Shown here: piece after piece, positions 49,771-59,046 of the stretch
Position numbering within the stretch: position 1 is the stretch's first letter
Layout of the letters: each line of letters starts with the position of its first letter
NCBI GenBank assembly: GCA_037145635.1
Contig: JBBCXB010000001.1
Coordinates: forward strand, 992,001 to 1,056,000
From: JAATFS01 sp037145635
GTDB taxonomy: Bacteria > Pseudomonadota > Gammaproteobacteria > Xanthomonadales > Xanthomonadaceae
DNA length: 64,000 nt
Direction of reading: 5' to 3'
The notes under the pieces: generated by a model
Database searches by the model: none
Told to the model about the DNA's origin: nothing
Seen by the model: the letters and a program-made list of their open reading frames with translations, nothing else
Program-made: the position numbers and the translations under genes

Positions 49771-50577
49771 GTGCGCGACCTGCAAGTTCATTTCACCCAC
49801 CGGCAGCAGCCGGACCATCCCCTGAAGCCGGGCATCCACCGGATCGTGCGCCATGCCTCCGGCAGCGTCGGCCTGGGCGACGATGTCCAGGGCGCGCTGC
49901 TGCTCGCGCAGTTCTGCCTGGATCGCCGTGGACTCTGGCTGCAGGTGGCCAATGGCATCCGCGGCATCCACGTCAACGGGCGGCCGGTACGGCGCGTGGC
50001 GCTGCTGCGCGCGGGCGACGCGGTCTATGCCGACGGCGTGGAGATGGTGCTGCGCAGTGCGCTGGCCTCGGCGCCGCCGGAGCAGGACGAGGCCGCGGCC
50101 GGCGATGTCTGCCTGCTGCTGCGCGGGGTCGGCGGCCGCCATCACGGCCGTAGCTTCACCCTGGACGCGGCGCGGGTGGTCGGGCGCGATCCCGGGGCGG
50201 ACATCGTCGTGGACGATCCGGCGTTCGCGCCGCAGCACGCCCGGCTGGAACGTCACGGCGAGCGCGTGCGGCTGCTCGACCTGGGCTCGGAGGAGGGCAG
50301 CCTGGTCAACGGCCACCCGGTGCGCGACGCCTGGCTGCAGGCCGGCGACCAGCTGGTGTTCGACACGCGCCATCGCTTCGTGCTGGAGCTGCCGCGCAGC
50401 GAGACCGGCGGCACCCGCCTGCCCGACGAGGACGAACACGAGTTCCGGCCGCAGCCGGCGCCCGCGCCGGTGCCGACGCGCCGGCCGGTCAAGGTCGCGC
50501 GCTGGCCGTGGCTGCTGCTCAGTGCCCTGCTGCTGGCGGTCGCGTTGAGCGCGCTGCTGTGGTTCGGCGCGCGCTGA
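49771..50577 (+). CDS. tail-anchored FHA-domain protein
   Basis: 268 residues from a GTG. Two FHA-like regions: a first degenerate one (about 15-100, with GIHVNGRPVRRVALLRAGDA) and a clear second one (about 112-205: RVVGRDPGADIVVDDPAFAP, QHARLERHGERVRLLDLGSE, EGSLVNGHPV), although the usual Ser-Arg-x-His is APQHAR. A Pro-rich linker and a C-terminal membrane helix (WLLLSALLLAVALSALLWFG) follow. It would bind phospho-Thr peptides at the inner membrane; no kinase is adjacent. The 3' end overlaps msrQ (convergent) by 59 bases. Confidence 0.85.
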   Translation: MRDLQVHFTHRQQPDHPLKPGIHRIVRHASGSVGLGDDVQGALLLAQFCLDRRGLWLQVANGIRGIHVNGRPVRRVALLRAGDAVYADGVEMVLRSALASAPPEQDEAAAGDVCLLLRGVGGRHHGRSFTLDAARVVGRDPGADIVVDDPAFAPQHARLERHGERVRLLDLGSEEGSLVNGHPVRDAWLQAGDQLVFDTRHRFVLELPRSETGGTRLPDEDEHEFRPQPAPAPVPTRRPVKVARWPWLLLSALLLAVALSALLWFGAR

Positions 50578-51175
50578 GCGCCTTCCACGCGCGCCAGCCC
50601 AGCAGCACCGCCAGGATCGCCGCGTACAGCGCCGGTTCGCGGATGTCCGACTTCACCAGCCACCAGAAGTGCAGTACCGCCAGCAGGCCGATCGCGTAGA
50701 TCAGCCGGTGCAGGCGGCCCCAGTTGCGCTTGAGCCGGCGCATCCAGCCCTGGGTGGAGGTGATCGCCAGCGGCAGCAGCAGCAGCCACGCGGCGAAGCC
50801 CACGGTGATGAACGGCCGCTTCACGATCTCCTCGAAGATCTGCGTCCAGTAGCCGCGCAGGTCCAGCGTGAGGTACACCGCCAGGTGCACGCTCGCATAG
50901 AAGAACGCATACAGCCCGAGCATGCGCCGGAAGCGGATCAGCACCGGCTGCCCGGTGAGCTGGCGCAGCGGCGTCAGGGCAAGGGTCAGCAGCAGCAGGC
51001 GCAGCGCCCACAGGCCGGTGCGGTGCTCGATCTCGGCGACCGGGTCGGCGCCGAGGGCGTCGCTGCCGGCCTGCCAGACCTGCCAGAACTGCCAGCCCAG
51101 CCAGGCCGCCGGCGCCAGCGCGGCGGCGTGCACCAGGAGCTTGGCGACGATCACGGCGGCGGAGGTCCGGGCCAC
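50519..51175 (-). CDS. msrQ: MsrQ, haem membrane subunit of the MsrPQ system
   Basis: 218 residues from a GTG at 51175 (an inner GTG at 51154 is possible). Six transmembrane segments with the ferric-reductase-like layout: RRMLGLYAFFYASVHLAVYL with the haem-ligand His, WLLLLPLAITSTQGWMRRLK, and LHRLIYAIGLLAVLHFWWLV with further His. It passes electrons from the quinone pool to MsrP. The C-terminal tail overlaps the opposing FHA gene. The start lies 11 bases after the msrP stop. Confidence 0.92.
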   Translation of the reverse strand: MARTSAAVIVAKLLVHAAALAPAAWLGWQFWQVWQAGSDALGADPVAEIEHRTGLWALRLLLLTLALTPLRQLTGQPVLIRFRRMLGLYAFFYASVHLAVYLTLDLRGYWTQIFEEIVKRPFITVGFAAWLLLLPLAITSTQGWMRRLKRNWGRLHRLIYAIGLLAVLHFWWLVKSDIREPALYAAILAVLLGWRAWKALSARRTTAARSTRPPAAGH

Positions 51176-51186
51176 GGGCGCGCGCC

Positions 51187-52155
51187 TCAGAACCACTTCT
51201 TCAGGTCCATGCCGGCGTACATCGCGGCCACCTGGTCGGCATAGCCGTTGAAGGCACGGGTCGGGATGCGCTCGGCGAACAGCTTGCTGGCGGTGCCGGC
51301 GATGCGGCGCTCGGTCTTCTGGCTCCAGCGCGGATGGTCCACCGCCGGATTGACGTTGGAGAAGAAGCCGTACTCGGACGGCTGCAACGCGTGCCAGGCG
51401 GTCTCGGGCATGCGCTCGACGAAGCGGATCGCCACGATCGACTTGATGCTCTTGAAGCCGTACTTCCACGGCACCACCAGCCGCAGCGGCGCACCGTTCT
51501 GCTGGGGCAGCGGCCTGCCGTACAGCCCGGTCGCCAGCAGCGCCAGCGGGTTCATGGCCTCGTCGATGCGCAGGCCCTCGCGGTACGGCCAGTCGATCGA
51601 GCGGTAGCGCACGCCGGGCATCTGCTGCGGGTCGGCCAGGGTGGTGAAGGCCACGTACCTGGCCTTGGAGGTCGGCGCGAAGCGCTTGAGCACCTCGCCC
51701 AGCGGCACGCCCAGCCACGGGATCACCATCGACCAGCCCTCGACGCAGCGCAGCCGGTAGACGCGCTCCTCCGGTGCCAGGCCCTTCACCAGGTCGTCCA
51801 GCGACAGCGTACCCGGCTTCTCGCACTCGCCGCCGACCTTCACCGACCACGGCCGGGTGCGCAGGGTCTTGGCGGCCTTGGACGGGTCGGTCTTGTCGGT
51901 GCCGAACTCGTAGAAGTTGTTGTAGCTGGTGACGTCCTCGTAGCGGGTCAGGGTCTCGGCGGTGCGGAAGCCGCTGCGGGCCTGCTCCGGGGTGACCACG
52001 GCCTTGGCCGGCGCGGGCGGCTCGGCGTCGGCGCAACCGGCCAGGCCCAGCGCCGGGCTCAGCGCCAGCGCCTGCAGCAGCCGCCGGCGGTCGCGGTAGA
52101 CCGACTCGTCGGTGATCTCGCGGGCGGGAACTCGTAGGGCATCGCGTAGGGACAT
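51187..52155 (-). CDS. msrP: MsrP, periplasmic protein-methionine-sulfoxide reductase catalytic subunit
   Basis: 322 residues from the ATG at 52155 with AGGAG in front. The sulfite-oxidase-type molybdopterin domain has NNFYEFGTDKTDPSKAAKTL, the molybdenum ligand Cys137 (RLRCVEGWSMVIPWLGVPL) and LVVPWKYGFKSIKSIVAIRF. It repairs oxidised methionine in periplasmic proteins. The N terminus (RDRRRLLQALALSPALGLAG, then Cys41) looks like a Tat signal that also ends in a lipobox-like LAGC, which is unusual. Confidence 0.95.
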   Translation of the reverse strand: MSLRDALRVPAREITDESVYRDRRRLLQALALSPALGLAGCADAEPPAPAKAVVTPEQARSGFRTAETLTRYEDVTSYNNFYEFGTDKTDPSKAAKTLRTRPWSVKVGGECEKPGTLSLDDLVKGLAPEERVYRLRCVEGWSMVIPWLGVPLGEVLKRFAPTSKARYVAFTTLADPQQMPGVRYRSIDWPYREGLRIDEAMNPLALLATGLYGRPLPQQNGAPLRLVVPWKYGFKSIKSIVAIRFVERMPETAWHALQPSEYGFFSNVNPAVDHPRWSQKTERRIAGTASKLFAERIPTRAFNGYADQVAAMYAGMDLKKWF

Positions 52156-52323
52156 CACGGTCTCCTGGCTGGGCAGGCGGGGCGGCGGAGGTTCCGCCAC
52201 GTGCCCGCACTTCAGCACAGCCTACGTGCGAAGGGAGCGAAAGGATGCAGTTGCAACCTTTTTTGTGCGCTGCCAACGCTGGTGCGCTGCGGCATACTAG
52301 GGAACTCGCTTCCAGGGTGTGAC

Positions 52324-53409
52324 ATGACACGCGCGTACAACTTCAGTGCCGGCCCGGCTGCCTTGCCGGAATCGGTCCTGCGCCAGGCGCAGGCGGACAT
52401 GCTGGAATGGAACGGCGTGGGTGCCTCGATCGTCGAGATCAGCCACCGCAGCGCCGACTTCATCGCGGTCGCCGCGGCCGCCGAGGCCGACCTGCGGCAG
52501 CTGATCGGCATTCCCGAGGACTACGCCGTGCTGTTCCTGGCCGGCGGCGCGACCACCCAGCAGGCGCTGCTGGCGCTGAACTTCGCCGCGCCGGGCCAGC
52601 GCGCCGACTACGTGGTGACCGGGCACTGGGGCAAGACCGCGATCAAGCAGGTGCGGCCCTATGTCGACGTGAACGTGGTCGCCGACGGCGAGCCGGGCGG
52701 GTTCCGCGACCTTCCCGCGCGTGCCGGCTGGCGCCTGTCGCCCGACGCCGCCTACGTGCACATCACCGCCAACGAGACCATCCACGGCGTGGAGTTCCGC
52801 GACGTGCCGGAGGTGGGCGACGTGCCGCTGTTCGCCGACTTCAGCTCGTCGATCGCCTCCGAGCCGATCGACGTGTCGCGCTACGGCCTGATCTACGCCG
52901 GCGCCCAGAAGAACCTGGGCCCGGTCGGCATCTCGGTGGTGCTCGTGCGCCGCGACCTGCTCGAGCGCGCCGGCCAGCCGCGCGCCGACATCTTCGACTA
53001 CCGCTCGCACGTCGCGCGCGACTCGATGCTCAACACGCCGCCGACCTGGAACTGGTACGTGCTCGGGCTGACCGTGAAGTGGATGCTGGCGCAGGGCGGC
53101 GTGGCCGAATTCGCCCGCCGCAACGGCGAGAAGGCACGCTGCCTGTACGCGGCGATCGATGGCTCCGGCGGCTACTACCGCAATGAGGTGGCCCCGGCCG
53201 CGCGCTCGCGCATGAACATCCCGTTCTTCCTTCCCAGCGAGGAACTGGACGCGCTGTTCGTGGCCGAGTCCAGGGCCGCCGGCCTGCTCGCGCTCAAGGG
53301 CCACAAGGCCGTCGGCGGCATCCGCGCCTCGCTCTACAACGCGATGCCGGTGGCCGGGGCCCAGGCCCTGGTGGCCTTCATGCACGATTTCCAGCAGCGT
53401 CACGGCTGA
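52324..53409 (+). CDS. serC: phosphoserine aminotransferase
   Basis: 361 residues. Begins TRAYNFSAGPAALPESVLRQ; the PLP lysine is in GLIYAGAQKNLGPVGISVVL; also HRSADFIAVAAAAEADLRQL, and KGHKAVGGIRASLYNAM near the end. It makes phosphoserine and also acts in pyridoxal phosphate synthesis. A CATACT -10-like element at 52293-52298 gives a short leader. It begins the serC-pheA-aroA series. Confidence 0.98.
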   Translation: MTRAYNFSAGPAALPESVLRQAQADMLEWNGVGASIVEISHRSADFIAVAAAAEADLRQLIGIPEDYAVLFLAGGATTQQALLALNFAAPGQRADYVVTGHWGKTAIKQVRPYVDVNVVADGEPGGFRDLPARAGWRLSPDAAYVHITANETIHGVEFRDVPEVGDVPLFADFSSSIASEPIDVSRYGLIYAGAQKNLGPVGISVVLVRRDLLERAGQPRADIFDYRSHVARDSMLNTPPTWNWYVLGLTVKWMLAQGGVAEFARRNGEKARCLYAAIDGSGGYYRNEVAPAARSRMNIPFFLPSEELDALFVAESRAAGLLALKGHKAVGGIRASLYNAMPVAGAQALVAFMHDFQQRHG

Positions 53410-53505
53410 CCCCATCCTGCGGGCGCGGCCCCGGGTGGCCCAGGGCCACCGGCCGCGACCGGTATCGACCGGCGTGCGCGCCGGCACCTCGAGGAAGCAC
53501 GATCC

Positions 53506-54645
53506 ATGGCCGCAAAGCCCCGTAAACCCACCGTCCCCCGCGCCGCGTCGGCCAAGCCGCCGGCGGCGCCGGTCCTGGCCGACGTCCGCGCCAAGATCGA
53601 CGAGATCGACCGCGGCATCCAGGCCCTGATCGCCGAGCGCGCCGCGTTCGCCCACCAGGTCGGCAAGGCCAAGGGCAAGCTGGCCGCCGCGGTCGACTAC
53701 TACCGGCCCGAGCGCGAGGCACAGGTGCTGCGCATGGTGGTGGACCGCAACGAGGGACCGCTCAGCGACCAGGTGCTGGTGCACGTGTTCCGCGAGATCA
53801 TGTCGGCCTGCCTGGCGCAGCAGGAGCCGCTGAAGATCGGCTACCTGGGGCCGGAAGGCACCTTCAGCCAGCAGGCCGTGCTCAAGCACTTCGGCCGCTC
53901 GGCGGTGGGCCTGCCGATGGCCACCATCGAGGAGGTGTTCCAGGAAGTGGAGGCCGGCAACGCCGACTTCGGCGTGGTGCCGGTCGAGAACTCGGGGCAG
54001 GGCACCATCCAGGTCACGCTGGACATGTTCCTGACCTCCGCGCTCAAGATCTGCGGCGAGGTGGAGCTGCGCGTGCACCAGTACCTGCTGTCGCGCAGCG
54101 GCCGCATCGAGGACATCGAGTGCATCTATGGCCATCCGCAGTCGTTCGCGCAGACCGCCGGCTGGCTGCGCGCGCATCTGCCCAAGGTCGAGAAGATCCC
54201 GGTGTCCAGCAATGCCGAGGGCGCGCGCCGCGCCCGCAACGCCGAGGACGCCGCGGCGATCGGTGGCGAGAGCGCGGCTCACGTGTATGGCCTGAAGAAG
54301 GTCATCATGAAGTCGATCGAGGACGACGACGACAACACCACGCGCTTCCTGGTGATCGGCCGCCAGATATTCCCGCCGTCCGGGCACGACCGCACCTCGG
54401 TGCTGGTGTTCATCCACGACAAGCCGGGCGCGTTGTTCGACGTGCTCAGCCCGTTCGCGCGCCACGGCATCAGCATGAACCGCATCGAGTCGCGGCCCTC
54501 GCACCAGGCCAAGTGGGAGTACGGCTTCTTCATCGACCTGGCCGGGCATGTCGAGGACGAGGCGATGAAGCAGGCCCTGGCCGAGCTGGAAGCGCATTCG
54601 GCGCAGATCAAGGTCCTGGGCTCGTACCCGGTGGCCATCCCCTGA
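53506..54645 (+). CDS. pheA: bifunctional chorismate mutase / prephenate dehydratase
   Basis: 379 residues. An AroQ-type chorismate mutase (about 20-105: VRAKIDEIDRGIQALIAERA), a prephenate dehydratase domain (from YLGPEGTFSQQAVLKHFG, with PVENSGQGTIQVTLDM) and an ACT regulatory domain with the phenylalanine-binding NRIESRPS motif. It converts chorismate to phenylpyruvate. A 30-residue Lys/Pro/Ala-rich N-terminal extension is present. Confidence 0.97.
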   Translation: MAAKPRKPTVPRAASAKPPAAPVLADVRAKIDEIDRGIQALIAERAAFAHQVGKAKGKLAAAVDYYRPEREAQVLRMVVDRNEGPLSDQVLVHVFREIMSACLAQQEPLKIGYLGPEGTFSQQAVLKHFGRSAVGLPMATIEEVFQEVEAGNADFGVVPVENSGQGTIQVTLDMFLTSALKICGEVELRVHQYLLSRSGRIEDIECIYGHPQSFAQTAGWLRAHLPKVEKIPVSSNAEGARRARNAEDAAAIGGESAAHVYGLKKVIMKSIEDDDDNTTRFLVIGRQIFPPSGHDRTSVLVFIHDKPGALFDVLSPFARHGISMNRIESRPSHQAKWEYGFFIDLAGHVEDEAMKQALAELEAHSAQIKVLGSYPVAIP

Positions 54646-54690
54646 CCGGCGCGCGCAGCGGCCGCCGACCGGCGGCGACACGAACACTCC

Positions 54691-54722
54691 GCGACACCGG
54701 CGCGCCTGCGCGCCGGTGTCGC
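54691..54722 (+). promoter_or_regulatory. long perfect stem-loop between pheA and aroA
   Basis: GCGACACCGGCGCG / CGCGCCGGTGTCGC (14 base pairs) with a CCTG loop. It ends 17 bases before the aroA start. No T-run follows, so it is not a plain terminator; it may be an mRNA processing or attenuating structure. Confidence 0.55.
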
Positions 54723-54739
54723 GACAACGGGAAAAGGCA

Positions 54740-56053
54740 ATGAGCAACTCGCACCACTGGATCGCCCGACGCGGCACCGCCCTGCAGGGCACGCTGGAAA
54801 TCCCCGGCGACAAGTCGGTCTCGCACCGTGCGGTGATGTTCGCGTCGCTGGCCGACGGCGTCTCGCAGATCGACGGCTTCCTCGAAGGCGAGGACACCCG
54901 GGCCACCGCGGCGATCTTCGCGCGCATGGGCGTGCGCATGGAGACGCCGTCGGCGTCGCGGCGCATCGTGCATGGCGTCGGCGTGGACGGCCTGCAGGCG
55001 CCCCAGGGCGACCTCGATTGCGGCAACGCCGGCACCGGCATGCGCCTGCTGTCCGGCCTGCTCGCCGCGCAGCCGTTCGACAGCGTGCTGGTCGGCGATG
55101 CGTCGCTGTCGCGGCGCCCGATGCGGCGCGTGACCGCGCCGCTGGCGCAGATGGGCGCCCGCATCGACACCGAGGCCGACGGCACCCCGCCGTTGCGCGT
55201 GCACGGCGGGCAGGCATTGCAGGGCATCGACTACGCCTCGCCGGTGGCCAGCGCACAGGTCAAGTCGGCGGTGCTGCTCGCCGGGCTCTACGCCGAGGGC
55301 GAAACCACGGTGCGCGAACCGCACCCCACCCGCGACTACACCGAACGCATGCTGTCGGCCTTCGGCGTGGACATCGCGTTCTCGCCCGGCTACGCCCGCC
55401 TGCGCGGCGGACAGCGCCTGCGCGCCACCGACATCGCGGTGCCGGCGGACTTCTCCTCGGCGGCGTTCTTCATCGTCGCCGCCAGTATCGTCCCGGGCTC
55501 AGAAGTGTGTTTGCGTTCGGTCGGGTTGAACCCGCGCCGCACCGGCCTGCTCACCGCGCTGCGGCTGATGGGCGCCGACATCGTCGAGGAGAACCACGGC
55601 GAGCATGGCGGCGAGCCGGTGGCGGACCTGCGCGTGCGCCATGCGCCGCTGCGCGGCACGCGCATTCCCGAGGCGGTGGTGCCGGACATGATCGACGAGT
55701 TCCCGGCGTTGTTCGTCGCCGCGGCGGCCGCGCACGGCCCGACCGTCGTCAGCGGCGCGGCCGAGCTGCGGGTCAAGGAATCGGATCGCCTGGCGGCGAT
55801 GGCCGACGGCCTGCGCAGCCTGGGCGTGCGGGTGGACGAGACCCCCGACGGCGCCACGGTCCATGGCGGAGCGATCGGCGGCGGGACGATCGAAAGCCAT
55901 GGCGATCATCGCATCGCCATGGCGTTCGCGATCGCCGGGCAGCTGTCCACCGGCGAGGTGCGGGTGAACGACGTGGCGAACGTGGCCACGTCGTTCCCCG
56001 GGTTCGACACGCTGGCCCGCGAGGCCGGCTTCGGACTTACTGCGCGGCCTTGA
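54740..56053 (+). CDS. aroA: 3-phosphoshikimate 1-carboxyvinyltransferase (EPSP synthase)
   Basis: 437 residues. Marks: GDKSVSHRAVMFASLADGVS, CGNAGTGMRLLSGLLAAQPF, DASLSRRPMRRV, and ESDRLAAMADGLRSLG. It joins shikimate-3-phosphate and phosphoenolpyruvate. The NAGTGMR segment with Gly96-type Ala absent is of the ordinary glyphosate-sensitive (class I) pattern to the eye, though the Lys-Ser-Ser-region differs (KSVSHR). The 3' end overlaps the opposing TonB gene by 17 bases. Confidence 0.97.
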   Translation: MSNSHHWIARRGTALQGTLEIPGDKSVSHRAVMFASLADGVSQIDGFLEGEDTRATAAIFARMGVRMETPSASRRIVHGVGVDGLQAPQGDLDCGNAGTGMRLLSGLLAAQPFDSVLVGDASLSRRPMRRVTAPLAQMGARIDTEADGTPPLRVHGGQALQGIDYASPVASAQVKSAVLLAGLYAEGETTVREPHPTRDYTERMLSAFGVDIAFSPGYARLRGGQRLRATDIAVPADFSSAAFFIVAASIVPGSEVCLRSVGLNPRRTGLLTALRLMGADIVEENHGEHGGEPVADLRVRHAPLRGTRIPEAVVPDMIDEFPALFVAAAAAHGPTVVSGAAELRVKESDRLAAMADGLRSLGVRVDETPDGATVHGGAIGGGTIESHGDHRIAMAFAIAGQLSTGEVRVNDVANVATSFPGFDTLAREAGFGLTARP

Positions 56054-56615
56054 ACTCCACCGGCAGCTGGACCGTGCTGGCCACCGCGTGGCCGTCCCGG
56101 AGGGCCGGCTCGAAGTGCCACTGGCGCACCGCGTCGATTACGGCGCGATCCAGGTCGCGGTCGCGTGCCCCGCGACGCTCGACGATGGCGACATCCCCGA
56201 CGTTGCCGCGTGCGTCCACCTGGATGCGCGCGGTCATGCTGCCTTCCAGCCCGGCACGCAGCGCGCGCGGCGGATAGGCCGGCAGCGCGTTGCCGCGCGC
56301 GGGGCGCGCCTCGCGGTTGCGGATCGCCGGGGCCTGGGTGGGGCGCGGTTCGCGCGTGGCCACCATCGAGGGCTTGCGCGGTTCGGCCGGCGCCGGCATC
56401 ACCTGCGTGGTGGGTACGGCGGCGGGCGGGGCGGCGGTCTCGGACGACTCGCTGCTGTTGCGCACCCACCACCAGGCCGGGGCCGCGATCAGCAGCAGGA
56501 CCAGCAGTGCCCACAACCAGGGCGCGGCGCCGCGATCGGCGGCGGGGTCTTCGGGCGCGACCGTATCGGCACGCGGCGAGCGCAGGTCCTGGGCGGGCGT
56601 GGACGGAATGGCCAT
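56037..56615 (-). CDS. TonB-like energy transducer (first)
   Basis: 192 residues with AAGGAGG before the ATG. A cytosolic N terminus of 30 residues, one membrane helix (WLWALLVLLLIAAPAWWWVR), a Pro/Arg linker and the TonB C-terminal domain (ALPAYPPRALRAGLEGSMTA, ARIQVDARGNVGDVAIVERR, AVRQWHFEPALRDG). It transmits proton-motive energy to outer-membrane receptors. No exbB/exbD neighbours. Confidence 0.88.
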   Translation of the reverse strand: MAIPSTPAQDLRSPRADTVAPEDPAADRGAAPWLWALLVLLLIAAPAWWWVRNSSESSETAAPPAAVPTTQVMPAPAEPRKPSMVATREPRPTQAPAIRNREARPARGNALPAYPPRALRAGLEGSMTARIQVDARGNVGDVAIVERRGARDRDLDRAVIDAVRQWHFEPALRDGHAVASTVQLPVEFKAAQ

Positions 56616-56873
56616 GAGCTACCTCCTTAGCTTCTGTCGTATGACCGTGACAGTCTTGCCCGGTTCGGGGCCGGCCGGCGTCATCCCCAGGTGAACGCCC
56701 CGGGCCCGCGACGGGCAGGATTCAGCTTGATGCAGGCGTTGCGCCGGTCGTGGGCCGACCGCCTGTGAGCCCCTTGCCGGCGCCGCTTCGACGGGCGCCA
56801 GGGAGCTGTCGGGTTCACCGGACCGGACGTCCAGCATCATGTGCGTGCCCAGCCGGACACGGCGGCGACACCG

Positions 56874-57524
56874 TCACTGGCCCGGCGTGAACTCGAATGG
56901 GATCTCGAGGCTGCCGGCGACCGGCCGGCCGTTGTTCTGCGCCGGCTGGAAACGCCAGCGGCGTACCGTCTCCATGGCGGCGCGGTCCAGGTCGCGGGAC
57001 CCGCTGCGCCGGACCAGCGTGACCCCGCCAGGCAGGCCGGCGGCATCCACGTCGACGCGCAGGACCACGGTGCCGCGGTCGCCGCGGCGCAGGGCGGCCG
57101 GCGGGTAGCGCGGCGGTGCCTGGCCCGGCAGCGGGGTAGGGCGATCGCCGGCCGCCGGTGCGGTGGACGTCTGGCCCTGGGCCAGGGCCGCGGGATCGCC
57201 CTCGGGCAGCGCGGTGGGCGGCGGCGCCGGCGCGGTCTCGACGAGTTGCGGAGCGTCCTCGGGTGCGGCCGGTGGCGGTGCGTCGGGCATGTCGCTGGCG
57301 CCGTCGCCGGCGGGCAACGGCTCGGGCAGCGGCTGGATGTCGCCCGGCGCCTGCGCCGCCGGCTGGGCCGGACCCGCGGTGTAGAACTCGTTCTTGCGCG
57401 CGGTGAGCCAGATCAGCAGGAACAGCAGCAGGCCGGCGGCGAACGCGATGCCGGCGATTTTCAGGGTGTGGCGGGGCAGGCGCAGGACGATGGGGCGATC
57501 GGAACGGGGGCGGGGCGCGGACAT
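56874..57524 (-). CDS. TonB-like energy transducer (second)
   Basis: 216 residues from the ATG at 57524. A membrane helix (IAGIAFAAGLLLFLLIWLTA), a long Pro/Ala/Glu periplasmic spacer and the TonB C-terminal domain (RYPPAALRRGDRGTVVLRVD, VRRWRFQPAQNNGRPVAGSL). Similar to the first copy but with a longer spacer, so the two could reach different receptors. A 258-base gap without genes separates them. Confidence 0.88.
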   Translation of the reverse strand: MSAPRPRSDRPIVLRLPRHTLKIAGIAFAAGLLLFLLIWLTARKNEFYTAGPAQPAAQAPGDIQPLPEPLPAGDGASDMPDAPPPAAPEDAPQLVETAPAPPPTALPEGDPAALAQGQTSTAPAAGDRPTPLPGQAPPRYPPAALRRGDRGTVVLRVDVDAAGLPGGVTLVRRSGSRDLDRAAMETVRRWRFQPAQNNGRPVAGSLEIPFEFTPGQ

Positions 57525-57635
57525 GGGGCTCACCTGACGACTCGGCCCGATTCTGGCACAGCGGCGATGAATCCGCGGCAGAGCGCGGCGTAACAAGCGA
57601 TAATCGCCGTCCGTCCCACTCATCCCCACGCGTCC

Positions 57636-58916
57636 ATGCTAGATCCGGTCCTGCTCCGCCAACAGCCCGCCGACCTCGCCGAGCGCCTGCGCGCCACGCG
57701 CGGCTACGCGCTCGACACCACGGTGCTGGAATCGCTGGAAAGCGAGCGCAAGCGCATCCAGGTGCGCACCCAGGAACTGCAGAGCCTGCGCAACTCCCGC
57801 TCCAAGGCGATCGGCCAGTCCAAGGCCAGGGGCGAGGACGTGAGCGCGCTGATGGCCGAGGTCGCCGGATTCGGCGACGAGCTCAAGGAATCGGAAGCGG
57901 CGCTGGATCGCATCCGCGGCGAGCTGGAGGCGATCGCGCTGGCCCTGCCCAACCTGCCGCAGCAGGACGTGCCGGCCGGCGCGGACGAGAGCGACAACGT
58001 CGAGCAGTCGCGCTGGGGTACGCCGCGCGCCTTCGAGTTCGCGGTCAAGGACCATGTCGAGCTGGGCGCCCGCCACGGCTGGCTCGACGGCGAGACCGCC
58101 GCCAAGCTGTCGGGAGCGCGCTTCACCGTGCTGCGCGGCCCGATCGCGCGCCTGCACCGGGCGCTGGCCCAGTTCATGCTGGACCTGCACACCGGCACGC
58201 ACGAGTACCAGGAAACCAACGTGCCGGTGATCGTCAACGCCGACAGCCTCTACGGTACCGGGCAGCTGCCCAAGTTCGAGGAGGACATGTTCGCCACCGA
58301 GCTCGGCGAGCAGCGGCGCTACCTGATCTCCACCTCCGAGATCTCGCTGACCAACATCGTGCGCGACGAGATCGTCGAGGCCGAACGCCTGCCGCTGCGC
58401 ATGACCGCGCACTCGCTGTGCTTCCGTTCCGAGGCCGGCAGCAGCGGCCGCGACACCCGCGGCATGATCCGCCAGCACCAGTTCGAGAAGGTCGAACTGG
58501 TCAGCATCTGCCGCGCCGAGGACAGCGAGGTCGAGCACCAGCGCATGACCCGCTGCGCCGAGGTGGTGCTGGAGTGGCTCGGCCTGCCGTACCGCAAGGT
58601 GCTGCTGTGCACCGGCGACATGGGCTTCGCCGCGACCAAGACCTACGACCTGGAGGTGTGGCTGCCCTCGCAGGCCACCTATCGCGAAATCTCCTCGTGC
58701 TCGAACTGCGGCGACTTCCAGGCGCGGCGGATGCAGGCCCGCTGGCGCAATCCCGCCACCGGCAAGCCCGAGCTGGTGCACACGCTCAACGGCTCGGGCA
58801 CGGCGGTGGGGCGCGCGATGATCGCGGTGATGGAGAACTACCAGAACGCCGACGGCTCGATCGACGTGCCGGACGTGCTGCGGCCCTACATGGGCGGGCT
58901 CGAACGCATCGGCTGA
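57636..58916 (+). CDS. serS: seryl-tRNA synthetase
   Basis: 426 residues. The N-terminal tRNA-binding coiled coil (about 30-100) precedes the class II core with motif 2 (CFRSEAGSSGRDTRGMIRQH) and motif 3 (LNGSGTAVGRAMIAVMENYQ). It charges tRNA-Ser; one tRNA-Ser lies 2 kb downstream. A GATAAT -10-like element at 57599-57604 gives a short leader. Confidence 0.98.
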   Translation: MLDPVLLRQQPADLAERLRATRGYALDTTVLESLESERKRIQVRTQELQSLRNSRSKAIGQSKARGEDVSALMAEVAGFGDELKESEAALDRIRGELEAIALALPNLPQQDVPAGADESDNVEQSRWGTPRAFEFAVKDHVELGARHGWLDGETAAKLSGARFTVLRGPIARLHRALAQFMLDLHTGTHEYQETNVPVIVNADSLYGTGQLPKFEEDMFATELGEQRRYLISTSEISLTNIVRDEIVEAERLPLRMTAHSLCFRSEAGSSGRDTRGMIRQHQFEKVELVSICRAEDSEVEHQRMTRCAEVVLEWLGLPYRKVLLCTGDMGFAATKTYDLEVWLPSQATYREISSCSNCGDFQARRMQARWRNPATGKPELVHTLNGSGTAVGRAMIAVMENYQNADGSIDVPDVLRPYMGGLERIG

Positions 58917-59001
58917 TCCGCGTCATCCCGGATGGACGGGCGGGCACTGTGCGGGTACCACCGGTCAGCCGGCGACGCGGCCTGCGGTCCTTGCCTCAAG
59001 T

Positions 59002-59028
59002 CGAAGGGCCCGCATCGCGGGCCCTTCG
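59002..59028. terminator. bidirectional hairpin between serS and the azoreductase gene
   Basis: CGAAGGGCCCGC / GCGGGCCCTTCG, a perfect 12-base stem with a three-base loop, 86 bases after the serS stop and 19 bases beyond the azoreductase stop. No T-run on either side. Confidence 0.6.
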
Positions 59029-59046
59029 CGTGTCCGATGCCTGCGA

